Shown one piece after another: positions 32,182 to 42,432 of a stretch of 64,000 nucleotides of DNA. The first letter of the stretch is position 1; the number at the start of each line of letters is the position of its first letter. The translations under genes were made by a program, and so were the position numbers. Under the pieces are notes generated by a model. That model worked only from the letters and a program-made list of their open reading frames with translations. It was not told where the DNA came from and made no database searches. The DNA comes from Gadus chalcogrammus (Eukaryota > Chordata > Actinopteri > Gadiformes > Gadidae): NCBI RefSeq assembly GCF_026213295.1, contig NC_079423.1:20643039-20707038 (forward strand), read 5' to 3'.

Positions 32182-33700
32182 TAGGGCTGCAACAACGAAT
32201 CGATAACAATCGATTCCTAAAAGCGTTGGCAACGAATTTGGTCATCGATTCGTTGAGTCGCGCGATTAATACATCACTCGTAGGCGCGGCACTGTTTACA
32301 GCCAGCCGCCGACAGGTTGGTTCATGGTTCATGCACGCCCACAGAGAGCTTTAGTGTGAGTGACCACAGCATGTATTTTGGTCATAACTTAACACTGGAC
32401 TGTAGGCCGACATAAAAGTTTTGTACCTTCACTGTCTTTGGGTTAAAAAACTCCTTCAACTCAGTCTAGTCCAATCGAAAACTCTGTCAGCTGCTGCTGC
32501 TGCAGACAATGTGCAGACGGGCTCGGAGTCGGTGTCATGCCAAATTTGTACCGGCTGCCAAATTTGTACCTGACGCGTCATCCATACGTAATCCATTCCA
32601 AACCTGCATGGCAGCAGATGATCGCGTCGTCCGTTGCCGGGCAGGTTTCAAAAAACATTCGCACTCATGTTGCCAAAGACGAAATAACATAATACAGTTA
32701 ACGGATCGCTAGATAATGTAATGTTTTGTTGGGTTCCTTAATAAACACACGATGTATCTTGGAACAGACATCAACATGCAGCGTGCCAATCCAACTGCGC
32801 ATGCTCTGTGTGACAGTCTAATAACTGATGTTGATATCATTACAGATAACACTTGTTTTTACTTTAAATTTGTATTGTATTTAATTGTTTAATCAAATTT
32901 AGCAAGTAAACTGAGTGTTTAAAGCAGGTCAAGGACGAAATAGCACAATACAGATAAGGGATCGCTAGATAGAAGGTTCGCGAATGTTCACGTCATTCGA
33001 CGCGATCGTCCGTTGCCTGCGATCATCTGTTGCCAGGCAGATTTGGAGTGGATTACGTATGGATGACGCGCCCGGTACAAATTTGGCAGCCGGTACAAAT
33101 TTGGCATGACATCGGCACCGCATGCATCAACAGTCTTTCAAAGCAGCGGTAGTAATCACACAACCAGATGGTGTACAAGGTCCCGTCAGTTAAAAATAGT
33201 AATCCAGTTTTTAAATCCATGTTAAAATCGGCAGGATATAGAGCTAGTTAGCTTAATAAAAAAGTCGCAAACAGTGTCAAATGTGATGTGATCAGGTCGG
33301 CTCAGTAATATGATTGATGTGTTCAAATGTAACCCAAAAAAAAAAGAAATCTGAGATTTTGGCGAAAACCTGTTTTCCCAGCAATATAAAATAGATAGTA
33401 AAGATAGAATTATGACCAGTTGAACGCCCAATCTTGAACTATGATCATCTTATCAGCAATTAAAGCAATAATACAAGTTATTTTGTTTTTTTTGTGTTAT
33501 CCCAGTTATGTATTTTTATTTTTATATCATTTAATATTACTTTTAATAGTTCCGGGACATTGGAGCAATAACCTGGTGTTTTTACACTTCAGTCTGCTAT
33601 GTGAATTTGAAGTTATGTTCATTTTTTGAATAAAGATGCGGCAATTACAAATGTTTCTTGTTTTTATCCGATTCATAGTATAATCGAAGTTGCAGCCCTA
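32182..33700. mobile_element. hAT-like element nested in the Mutator-like element
   Basis: TAGGGCTGCAACAACGA at 32182 and TCGAAGTTGCAGCCCTA ending at 33700 are inverted. This terminus is widespread among vertebrate hAT elements. Flanks TTCTACAC and AAGTACAC match at 5 of 8 positions, an eroded duplication. Inside is another inverted repeat (32533-33111). No transposase. Confidence 0.7.
32533..33111. mobile_element. Fold-back MITE inside the hAT-like element
   Basis: TGTCATGCCAAATTTGTACC at 32533 pairs with GGTACAAATTTGGCATGACA ending at 33111. Pairing continues through CGTCATCCATACGTAATCCA for about 120 bp. TCGG flanks both ends, possibly a 4-bp duplication. Confidence 0.65.
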
Positions 33701-34082
33701 AAGTACACAATATCTGAGTAATTACCAACCTTAAACAGTTACAACTACACGGTATTTAGTTGAGTTGATGGGTAATAGTGGAGGTTTTACTTAGTACTTC
33801 AGCTGTAATTCCTCTGTATTTACCTTCTTATCACCAGTGGTAATTACACAGTAATACGCTATAATTTACCGGATAATTCCTCTGAATTTACCTTCTTATT
33901 ACCAGTGGTAATTACCCAGTAATACACTATGATTTACCATGTATTTACCGGGTAACTACCTCTATATTTACCTTCTTATTACCAGTGGTAATTACCCAGT
34001 AATACACTATGATTTACCATGTATGTACCGGGTAAACACCTAGTAATTAGGGGACTGTAAAAGGAAGGGTTACCGAGAATTT

Positions 34083-34470
34083 GTGGCCCAACATCCAGGA
34101 ATGTCAGGAGGTATAGGAAGAATGCACTGTAATTCCTACAGCAATGCATGTACAGTTTACCCTAAAGAGATTGTCCTATGTTCACATTGCTAGCAATGTC
34201 TTCAACAAATTACAGCACAAACAGTCAAATCGTAAATGTGAATCTTGTCCAGTCTCTTGCAATCAATCTCCCACATACACTAAGGTGTAACTTACAATTT
34301 ACAAAAACTGTCTTCAAAACTTTAGCCATATTTCACATTAGAATATCCCTGCAGAGTACACTGTTATATTGACAACATGACTAAGCAATTTGACTTTCGT
34401 ACACAATGACACAAGGACTTGTCATTCTGATGGCACTGACTTGCAAACATACACAACATCACCACCACTA
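34083..34470. other. Unassigned sequence
   Basis: No recognised feature between the Mutator-like element and the LINE fragment. Confidence 0.4.
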
Positions 34471-34473
34471 TCA

Positions 34474-34890
34474 CAAAGCATGAGCTGCGATGGACAGGCC
34501 ACGTCATACGAATGCCTGCCAAAGCAGGTACTCTACTCCCAGCTTTCAATTGGCCACCGTGCACCTGAAGGCCAGAAAAAGTGCTAGAAGGACAATATTG
34601 GGACAAACCTCCAAAAATTCAACATTAACAGTTTAAACTGGGAGGACACTGCACAACACAAATCCACGTGGAGAAACTGCCTAAAAGAAGGTGCCACTTA
34701 CCATGAGGACCAACTCCGACAGGCTGCAAAACACAAGCAGCAGCAAAGGAAGGAGAGGTTCACCACCAAACAGGCCCTCCCAATCCCTACCCCTGGCACC
34801 TCACATCCATGCCCACACTGTAATAAAGTATGTGGCCCCAGAATTGGCCTCTTTAGCCTTCTGAGGACCCACAAGAAGGATACCCCAGGA
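34474..34890 (+). pseudogene. LINE ORF2 C-terminal fragment with zinc finger
   Basis: Broken frames contain LRWTGHVIRMPAKAG, then NINSLNWEDTAQHKSTWRN and a C-terminal C2H2-like finger (CPHCNKVCGP...LLRTHKK). This RT tail with a finger is seen in several fish and invertebrate LINEs. At least one stop and one frameshift. The upstream RT is absent. Confidence 0.65.
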
Positions 34891-34988
34891 GGACCACTAA
34901 TGCCTTACGCATTATTTTTGCAAGTTTTCAGAGAGTAGGTCCCTTGTCGCCTAATGCGGACAACCAACCTGATGACAAAGGCAAGACC

Positions 34989-35120
34989 CAGGCCCGGCCC
35001 TCGGCATAGGCGACCTAGGCGATTGCCTAGGGCGGCAAATGTGTCGGGGGCGCCCTCTGGTGGCGCCCTTAATTAATTAATAAAAATATACGAAACCAGC
35101 GAAAAGAAACCAAACCCCCC
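34989..35120 (+). mobile_element. hAT terminus fragment
   Basis: CAGGCCCGGCCCTCGGCATA and the following GGCGATTGCCTAGGGCGGC resemble a common vertebrate hAT end. The other end is not seen. The copia element follows directly. Confidence 0.4.
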
Positions 35121-35409
35121 TGTTGAGTTTGTGTTACTGTACTGTTGCAGCTAACGTTGCATTCAGAAGAAAAGATGTTGAGTCTTCTTTAGCCTTCGGC
35201 ATATTTATTTAGTAACTGCAGCGGACACATCATTCTCACGGTCACGCTGCTATTTTCCCGCGCTCTACTACGACATCTCAGCCGGAACAATAAACTAATG
35301 AGGCAGATGCTGTGCCATAGCGCCTCCCCGTGGCACAAGCATATACACAGTACATCAGTACATATCAATGTAAAACCACATCACATACAACTGAGGACAT
35401 GTCTTAACA
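35121..35409 (-). repeat. copia 3' LTR
   Basis: Plus-strand ends TGTTGAGTTTG and TCTTAACA, 289 bp. On the minus strand the PPT AAGTGGGGG directly precedes TGTTAAGACA. Confidence 0.92.
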
Positions 35410-35420
35410 CCCCCACTTGA
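35410..35420 (-). promoter_or_regulatory. copia polypurine tract
   Basis: AAGTGGGGG on the minus strand immediately before the 3' LTR. Confidence 0.75.
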
Positions 35421-36369
35421 ACTCTGGTTGCTATACTCTTAAGCAAAAACAAAACAAAAACAGAATGAATGTGAACCCCTGTCATACACATATCAATCCC
35501 CAAATTCTCCAGTTTCAACTTATTCACAGGTTTGGTCATCACATCAGCAACCATGTTATCAGTAGAACAATACATCAAAGTCACTCTTCCCTCATTCACA
35601 GTAGACTCTAGCTTTTGCTCACAGGGTGTCTCTCTTATCCTACAGTCTTGCATATTAAAACGCTGTAGTATCTTGTTAGTGTACCTTTCCTGTGACATCT
35701 TTATACATCCATCTGCCTGACTGAAATCGATACCCAGAAAATGTTTTAGTTTGCCTAAATCTTTCATTTTAAACTGTTCTGCCAGCATCTCTTTCACCTT
35801 TTTCAGTTTCTCTGTATTGCTTGCCGCAATAATCAAGTCATCGACCCATATGATTATGATCACCTTCCCTTCATTTGACTCTTGGGCATAAACACAGTGG
35901 TCAGCTAGGTTTTGTGTGAACCCATTCTCAGTTAAACAATTATGTAAAATCCTATTCCAATTGCGTCCAGATTGTTTAAGACCATAAAGGGATTTCTCTA
36001 GCTTATACACTATATCCTCTTTCTCTTGATAACCCTCTGGTGGATTGATGTAGATCTCATAGTCTATGGGGGCGTGCAAGTACGCCGTTTTCACGTCCAT
36101 TTGGTGCAGGAGTAATTTTCCTGTACCGCTTTCTGTAGCACTACTCTAACACTCGTCAGGTCTGCCGTGGGTGAAAACGTCTCCCCATAGTCTACTCCCA
36201 TTTTCTGGCTGTAACCCTTGGCCACAAACCGCGCTTTGTATTTGTCTTTTCCGTCTACATCAGTCTTAATAGCGTAAACCCACCTACCCCCCACTGTCTT
36301 CTTGCCTATTGGCAGTGCTGTCGGGGTAAAGGTATTGTTCTCGTTTAAGGACTGAATTTCCTCATCCAT
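35421..36369 (-). pseudogene. pol: copia reverse transcriptase and RNase H remnant
   Basis: Two frames. 36091-36369 has the first RT blocks (GGRWVYAIKTD, YKARFVAKGYSQ, DYGETFSPTA). 35421-36100 continues with MDVKTAYLHAPI (first catalytic Asp), YGLKQSGRNWN and IIIIWVDDLIIAA (catalytic pair, WVDD where YVDD is usual), then KHFLGIDFSQ. A frameshift lies near 36100. After about residue 165 the sequence skips from RT to the end of RNase H (MYCSTDNMVADVMTKP), so most of RNase H is deleted. It would have synthesised cDNA in virus-like particles. Confidence 0.9.
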
Positions 36370-36396
36370 GGCTTTTACCCATTGCTTTGAGTTAGC

Positions 36397-36990
36397 TTAC
36401 CCCATTGCTTCCCCAAATGTCTGTGGAATGCCACACACCGCTCTGCAGCAGTAGTCTACCGTGATATGAACCCCATCGTGAACACAGTCATCAGTTATGA
36501 AGTCACCTAAGTAACTCGGTGTTCTCTCTCTAGCTGGATATCTCCTACTCTCGGGTTCACCACATGTGGCACTCTCCTGTGTGTGATTATGGTCTCTAGA
36601 CCGTGTTACTGTACCTGGACTATCACCATGAGCACTTCTACTTCGTACACTTGGCTCTGAAGCATTTTCTGTACTCCTACTGATCCCCTGGGTGATCTCT
36701 CTAGTCCTGGGTCTCACACTGTCATCGCCATCGCTTGGATCTGGCTCACCTGTCTGTGTCTGTTTTTCCACAGCTGCCCTGCTCACAAACTTCACTAGCC
36801 TGTGCTTTTGAACTTTGTTCGTATCTGGATGATACACCAAATACGCCGGGCTGTTCTTGTCGTAACCTACAAAACGCCCCTGGTCACATCTGGAATCAAG
36901 TTTCCCCTTGTCCTGTTTGTAGGTGTAGCATACAGACCCAAACTTTGCATTTTGGATACATTGGGCTTCTTGTCGGTCAGCAGCTCATAG
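36397..36990 (-). pseudogene. pol: copia integrase C-terminal region and linker
   Basis: Contains FVGYDKNSPAYLVYHPD (the GKGY-like copia integrase module, mostly upstream of 36840) and a Ser/Arg/Glu-rich linker to RT. An in-frame TAA at 36397-36399 falls between GEAMG and the WVKAMDEEI segment of RT; it is the only break there. The LINE at 37013-39110 separates this from the integrase core. Confidence 0.8.
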
Positions 36991-37067
36991 GAAGTCTGCC
37001 CTGTACGCCTGTTATAATAATAATAATAATAATAATAGATTCAATTTATATAGCGCTTTTCACTTAC

Positions 37068-38900
37068 TCAAAGCGCTTTACATAGGGGCACAAAAATAGA
37101 TAGGCTGTGGAGTTTTGATGTGTGGGTGGAGTGGAGACCAGCTGAGGAGGATCTGAGGGCCCGGGGGGGTTGGTAGAGGGAGAGAAGATCAGAGAGATAT
37201 GGGGGGGCCATATGGTGGAGAGCTTTGTAGGTGAGGACCAGGAGTTTGTAGTGGATCCGATGTGAGATGGGGAGCCAGTGGAGATTCTTGAGGACTGGGG
37301 TGATGTGGTGCCGTGCTTTAGTATGAGTGAGGAGACGGGCTGCTGCATTCTGGACCAGTTGGAGTCTGTTGATGGAGGTGGTGGAGATGCCGGCGAGGAG
37401 TGAATTGCAATAATCAAGGCGGGAGGAGATGAAGGCATGGATGAGTCTTTCTGCAGCGTGAGGTGTGAGGGAGGATCTGATCTTTGCAATATTACGGAGG
37501 TGATAGAAGGAGGTTTTGACAGTGTGGCGGATGTGGGGTTCAAGGGAGAGGGTGGAATCAAAGATTACGCCAAGGTTGCGGGCCTGGGGGGAGGGGGAGA
37601 CCGTGGTGCCGTCGATAGTGAGTGTGGGGGGGTTTGCGAGTTTACTGAGGGTGGATTTGGAGCCAATGAGGAGGAGTTCAGTTTTGTTGCTGTTAAGTTT
37701 CAGGAAGATATTTTGCATCCAGAGAGTGAGTGAAGACAGGCAGGATTCAATGTGGGAGAGGGGGGGGTTGTGGGGGGATTTGGTGCTGAGGTAAATCTGG
37801 GTGTCGTCGGCGTAGCAGTGGAAGTCCATGGAGAAATGGCGGAGTAACTGACCAAGGGGGAGGAGGTAGATGATGAAGAGGAGGGGGGCAAGTACAGAAC
37901 CTTGGGGAACACCTTGTGTGACGGTGGCTGTGGCAGATGTGTGGTTGTGGAGGGAGATGAAGTGAGATCTGTCGGAGAGGTAGGAGTGAAGCCAGCTAAG
38001 TGCAGTTCCTTCGATTCCGAGGTTGCTGAGTCTGGTGAGCAGGATGGTGTGGTTTACAGTATCGAAGGCTGCACTCAGGTCAAGGAGGATGAGGAAGTTG
38101 AGGGAACCAGAGTCGGCAGAGATGAGGAGGTCATTGAGGACTTTGAGGAGAGCGGTTTCTGTGCTGTGGAGGGGGCGGAAGCCAGATTGGAGGGATTCAA
38201 AAAGGTTATTGGCGTGGAGATGGGATTGGAGTTGTGTGGTGACGATGCGTTCAAGGGTTTTGGAGAGGAAGGAGAGGTTGGAGATTTGGCGGTAGTTACT
38301 GAGGGAGGAGGGGTCGAGACCAGGTTTCTTGAGGGTGGGGGTGACAGCAGCAGATTTGAAGGCAGAGGGGACAGTTCCATGGGACAGTGAGGAGTTGAAG
38401 AGCTTAGTGAGGTAAGGGCAGAGAACGGGGAGGCAGGACTTGAGCAGGGGAGTGGGGAGGGGATCGAGGGAGCAGGTAGTAGGCTTGGAGGAGCCTATAA
38501 GTTTGGAGAGTGCAGGAGGGGTAATCAGGTCAAAGTGGGTGAGACGGCATAGGGGAGGAGGTGTTGGGAGGTCCAGAGAGATGGGTAGGGGAGAGGCCAT
38601 TGAGTGTGCAGGGGGGTTATGTACAGGGAATAGTGAATGGTTGATTGCAGTGATTTTGTCGGCGAAGAACTGGAGGAATGAGTTGCAGAGATCTGGGGTG
38701 TAGGTGGAGAGGGTGCTGGTCCGCGGTTTGAGGAGGTTGCTCACTGTGGAGAAGAGGGTTCTGGGGTTTTGACAGGGGTCAGAAAAGATGGCGGAGAGTT
38801 GTGCAGACTTGGCGGCGGTTTGTGAGCTCATCAGGTGAGATGAGGGTTGAGTCCAGGGGGAGGGTGGAGGAGAGCAGGTCAGAGAGATGATGGGGGTCAA
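37068..38900 (-). CDS. L2-like LINE reverse transcriptase
   Basis: A 610-residue open frame. RT motifs: SNYRQISNLSFLSK, QSGFRPLHSTETALLKVL, ILLDLSAAFDTVNH (first catalytic Asp), GVPQGSVLAPLLF, FHCYADDTQIYLS (catalytic). The C-terminal region has RLDYCNSLLAGI and LHWLPISHRIHYKLL, typical of fish L2. Endonuclease remainder is in the adjoining frame 38779-39072 (GHILDLV). The intact RT frame and near-consensus motifs suggest recent insertion. The last residues lack the usual LRHAPSL-type end and run into a frame change near 37100. Confidence 0.9.
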   Translation of the reverse strand: MTPIISLTCSPPPSPWTQPSSHLMSSQTAAKSAQLSAIFSDPCQNPRTLFSTVSNLLKPRTSTLSTYTPDLCNSFLQFFADKITAINHSLFPVHNPPAHSMASPLPISLDLPTPPPLCRLTHFDLITPPALSKLIGSSKPTTCSLDPLPTPLLKSCLPVLCPYLTKLFNSSLSHGTVPSAFKSAAVTPTLKKPGLDPSSLSNYRQISNLSFLSKTLERIVTTQLQSHLHANNLFESLQSGFRPLHSTETALLKVLNDLLISADSGSLNFLILLDLSAAFDTVNHTILLTRLSNLGIEGTALSWLHSYLSDRSHFISLHNHTSATATVTQGVPQGSVLAPLLFIIYLLPLGQLLRHFSMDFHCYADDTQIYLSTKSPHNPPLSHIESCLSSLTLWMQNIFLKLNSNKTELLLIGSKSTLSKLANPPTLTIDGTTVSPSPQARNLGVIFDSTLSLEPHIRHTVKTSFYHLRNIAKIRSSLTPHAAERLIHAFISSRLDYCNSLLAGISTTSINRLQLVQNAAARLLTHTKARHHITPVLKNLHWLPISHRIHYKLLVLTYKALHHMAPPYLSDLLSLYQPPRALRSSSAGLHSTHTSKLHSLSIFVPLCKAL

Positions 38901-39072
38901 TGGATTTTAGGTTACCGAAGGTGATTTCTCTAAGGGGGCTGGGGCGGGAGATGGGGAAGAGGAAGGAGAACCGTAAAAGGTTGTGATCAGAGAGGGGAAA
39001 GGGGCATGGCCGGAGGTCAAGTACAAGGAGATTAATGGAGCAGACAAGGTCAAGGATGTGTCCTTGACACAT
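38779..39072 (-). pseudogene. L2-like LINE endonuclease C-terminus
   Basis: About 97 residues starting with GHILDLVCS and PLSDHNLLRF, the His-containing end of the endonuclease. It overlaps the RT frame in another phase, so a frameshift separates them. It is truncated at its N-terminal side by the 5' junction. Confidence 0.75.
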
Positions 39073-39116
39073 AACACCTGTTGTGTGTCAAGACACAATA
39101 ACACCTAACACAATAA

Positions 39117-39691
39117 CACCTGTTGCGTACCATTGCCGCTGTTTGTACTGCATATTGCCATAACTGCTTTGGTAGCGCACTTTCAACAATCATGCACCTA
39201 CCCATCTCAAAAAGAGTGCGCCAACCCCTCTCTGCTGTTCCGTTTTGGTGCGGGGAATACGGAGCTGACGTTTCATGTATTATATTGTTTTTCCTGAGCA
39301 GTGCCTGAAAATCACCGCATGTAAACTCTGTTCCGTTGTCGGATCTCAGGCACCTCACTTTCCCGTAAGGGGATATATCTGCTAGGAACTTTTCCGTAGC
39401 CTGTAATGCATCACTTTTCTTTTTAAGAAAATAAACAAACACTGCGCTTGAGTAATCGTCAGTAAATGACTGCGCATATTTGTAGCCATCTATCGACTCT
39501 GTGGCAACAGGACCTGCAAGGTCTGTGTGTACCATCTGTACGGGAGCCTTTGCTCTAGTATCAGGGTCCCTATTTCTGGTTTGGGCACACTTTCCCTGAA
39601 TACACACCTCACACTCTTGTTCAGGCCTACCCATTTTGCCCTTGATCTGCATACCTTCAACAACATTCTGTAACTTAAGAACATCCTTCAT
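39117..39691 (-). pseudogene. pol: copia integrase core
   Basis: About 190 residues with the DDE triad region. VHTDLAGP holds the first Asp, RSDNGTEF the second, and SPHQNGTAERGWRTL contains the Glu. Integrase inserts the cDNA. N-terminally CEVCIQGKCAQ is part of the region after the zinc-binding motif. The zinc-binding HHCC portion is in the frame 39675-39863 (WHEILGHCNYEG). The LINE interrupts it after VRNRCY. Confidence 0.9.
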
Positions 39692-40090
39692 AATTACAGT
39701 GGCCTAATATCTCATGCCATGCTTGTATGTCGTGACATGCATTACACTTATCATTAGACTCAGTTTCAGTATGCAAATAATACATCCTGTCATAAACATG
39801 AATGTTAAATCTGGTACCGTCTCTGGTTATCAAGGTGTCTTTACCTTCTTTATGAAGATGCATTGGGGGTATGACGGTACAAGTAAAGCGTCTCTCAGCG
39901 TCGCCTTGTGTCGCTGTCCTCTGCTGTCGATGAGGGAAACCTCAGCATTTCCCCTCCGCTGAGCGACCCCGCTGCACCGGGTGCCATCTGCCAGCTCGAC
40001 GGTGTGCGTCTCTGGCCTGAACGCACAGTCGAAACTTTTAAACATGGTGATGTCTGTGACGATATGAGAGGTAGCCCCCGTGTCCACCAT
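39675..40090 (-). pseudogene. pol: copia protease and integrase zinc-binding region
   Basis: 39830-40090 encodes protease with MVDTGATSHIVTD, the copia aspartic active site, followed by HTVELADGTRC. 39675-39863 overlaps it in another frame and carries the gag-pre-integrase region. One frameshift lies near 39850. Confidence 0.85.
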
Positions 40091-40219
40091 CAGGCCCCTC
40101 TCTTGGATGCTGCGTGCCGGCTGTCGCTGGATCCCTCCGTCTCACACCTGGAAAATGTAGTCCTCCTCAGCGTCTTCTGAAACTTTACTCACACCATCCT
40201 TTTTGTCTTTACTGTCTTT

Positions 40220-40668
40220 GTCCTTATGCCTGCATGTGGCGTCTTTGTGTGTCACTTCTGCAAAAACTGCACCATGTCTTCTGTCGACACGCTTTCGCTC
40301 TGTGGCCTTTGGTGCCACACTTGAAGCACACCATCTCTGAGTCGTCTTTGTTCCAGCCACGCGCGCTCGTCTTGGTTGGAAAACCATCCGGTTTTCCCTT
40401 GTGTTTTCATCACACTATCGTTGGAGTCGGCTGCTTTTATCTTCTCTGTCTCTTCAAAACTACGCAGTTTAGTCTTGAAATCTGCAAACGTGATGTTATC
40501 TTCTGTATGTGCCACATGTATTGCGAATGGTTTGAAACTCTCAGGCAATCCTTTTAAAGCCATCGCAACTAGCAGGCTGTCTCCCAACGTTTCTCCCGCG
40601 TTCCGCAGTGCTGTGATGGCGGTTTCAGCTCTGATGATATAGTCCATTACACTTTCACCGTTAGCCTT
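40220..40668 (-). pseudogene. gag: copia gag, C-terminal half with zinc knuckle
   Basis: From about residue 12 of the open frame the protein reads KANGESVMDYIIRAE and ITFADFKTKLRSFEE, typical of copia gag. A frameshift near 40345 moves the CCHC knuckle CFKCGTKGHRAKAC to another frame. The first about ten codons (poly-Leu/Tyr) belong to the LINE tail. Confidence 0.85.
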
Positions 40669-40864
40669 GTGTAATAATAATAAATAATAATACATTTAAT
40701 TTAGAGGCGCCTTTCAAGACACCCAAGGTCACCTTACAGAGCATATAGTCATCATACATTTTTTAAAAAACAAGACATTGTGTAAAAATAAATAAACATA
40801 AGCAATAAGAAATAAATAAAACAAAAACAAGACAAAACAAAAAAACAATCAAAACAGTGATCAG

Positions 40865-42322
40865 TTAGACGTTGTGTGCGAGTTTGAACAGGTGAGTTTT
40901 GAGTTGTGACTTGAAGGTTGTAATGGTGTCAGATTGTTTTATGTGTGGGGGGAGGGAGTTCCAGAGCCTGGGTGCTGAACAGCTGAAAGACCGGGCACCC
41001 ATTGTAGTGAGTCGTGATGTGGGGATACATAGTAGTCCAGCAGAGTTTGAGCGGAGGGAGCGGGAGGGAGTGTATTCTTGGAGGAGGTCGCAGAGATAAC
41101 TGGGGGCTAGGTTGTGGAGAGCTTTGTAGGTGAGGAGTAGGGTTTTGTATTGGATACGGTAGTGTACTGGGAGCCAGTGAAGTTGAATGAGGACAGGGGT
41201 GATGTGGTCAGATGATTTGGTGCGGGTGATGATCCGGGCGGCTGAGTTCTGAATGATCTGCAGTCTGTTGATGAGTTTGGTGGGGAGTCCGGTGAGGAGG
41301 GCGTTGCAGTAGTCTATGCGTGATGTGACAAATGAGTGAACTAGGATTTCAGTGCTGGATTGGGTCAGTGATGAGTGACGGAGTCTGGCGATGTTGCGGA
41401 GGTGGAAGAATGCAGTCCGGGTGATGTTGTGAATATGGGGTGCGAATGAGAGGGTGTTGTCCAGGATGACGCCGAGGCTCTTGACTTTGGAGGAGAAGGG
41501 TACTGGGAATCCATCGATAATTATGAGTGGAGCTGGGGTGTGTTGTGATTTAGTGAGGGTGGATTTGGATCCGATGAGCAGGGCCTCGGTCTTGTTTCCA
41601 TTGAGTTTCAGGAAGTTCCTGCTCAACCAGCTCCGGATCTCTTCCAGGCACGTGATGAGGGAGGTGGGGGGGATGGCAGCGGTGGGTTTGGTGGAGATGT
41701 AGACCTGTGTGTCGTCAGCGTAGCAGTGAAAATGGACCCCATGGTGACGGAGGAGTGTGCCCAGCGGGAGGAGGTAAGTGGTGAAGAGGAGTGGACCCAA
41801 GACTGACCCCTGGGGGACACCCAGTGAGACACCTGAACACCCAGACTCGTGGTTGCTTAGTTGAACAAATTGTTGACGGCCGGTGAGGTAGGATGTAAAC
41901 CAGGAGAGTGCAGCACCAGTGATCCCAATACCAGCTAGGCGGTCCAGGAGCAGAGGGTGGGAGATGGTGTCGAATGCTGCGCTGAGATCGAGGAGGATGA
42001 GAATGGTGAGTAATCCAGAGTCGGCTGCAAGGAGGAGGTCGTTGGTGATTTTGACTAGGGCTGTTTCAGTGCTGTGTTTTGGACGGAAGCCAGATTGGAA
42101 CGGTTCGTGGAGATTGTTAATGTCGAGGTGGGACTGTAGTTGTGCGGCAACCACCCTTTCAAGTGTTTTGGAGATGAAAGGGAGATTGGAGATGGGCCAG
42201 TAATGGTTAAGGTCAGATGGGTCAGCACCAGGTTTTTTCAGGATGGGAGTGATGGCAGCCAGCTTGAGAGTGAGGGGTACAGTACCAGTAGTGAGGGAGG
42301 AGTTAATTATGTTGGTGATCAT
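40865..42322 (-). pseudogene. L2-like LINE reverse transcriptase
   Basis: A 485-residue frame starting inside the RT N-terminal region. Motifs: QSGFRPKHSTETALVKI, ILLDLSAAFDTISHPLL (first catalytic Asp), GVPQGSVLGPLLF, FHCYADDTQVYIS, then SRIDYCNALLTGL and LHWLPVHYRIQYK. The C-terminus SDTITTFKSQLKTHLFKLAH is complete, as in active fish L2. A break near 42330-42430 separates it from the endonuclease frame. Confidence 0.9.
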
Positions 42323-42432
42323 GGGGGAGATGGACGGAAGACATGCTTTGACAAGGGAGGTGGGAAGAGGATCGAGCTGACAGGTGGTGGTTTTGGCTTT
42401 GCGGATGAGTTCTGAGACGGTCTGTTCTGTTA

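Larger units (their letters stand above)
29593..34074. mobile_element. Mutator-like DNA transposon (4.48 kb, long TIRs)
   Basis: GGTAACCCTTCCTTTTAC at 29593 pairs with GTAAAAGGAAGGGTTACC ending at 34074. Pairing continues for about 365 bp (29593-29957 with 33709-34074). The target GAGAATTT is duplicated (29585-29592, 34075-34082). Each TIR holds three sub-repeats with CATAGTGTATTAC and ACTGGTAATAAGAAGGTAAA. No transposase is recognised. Long TIRs plus an 8-bp TSD suggest a non-autonomous Mutator-like element. Confidence 0.8.
37013..39110 (-). mobile_element. L2/Maui-like LINE, 5' truncated, inside copia integrase
   Basis: 3' end is a (TAA)n array at 37015-37036. The 5' truncation is near 39075 in the endonuclease. 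CCTGTT occurs at both edges. Junction sequence 39060-39125 repeats AACACCTGTTG several times. Confidence 0.85.
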
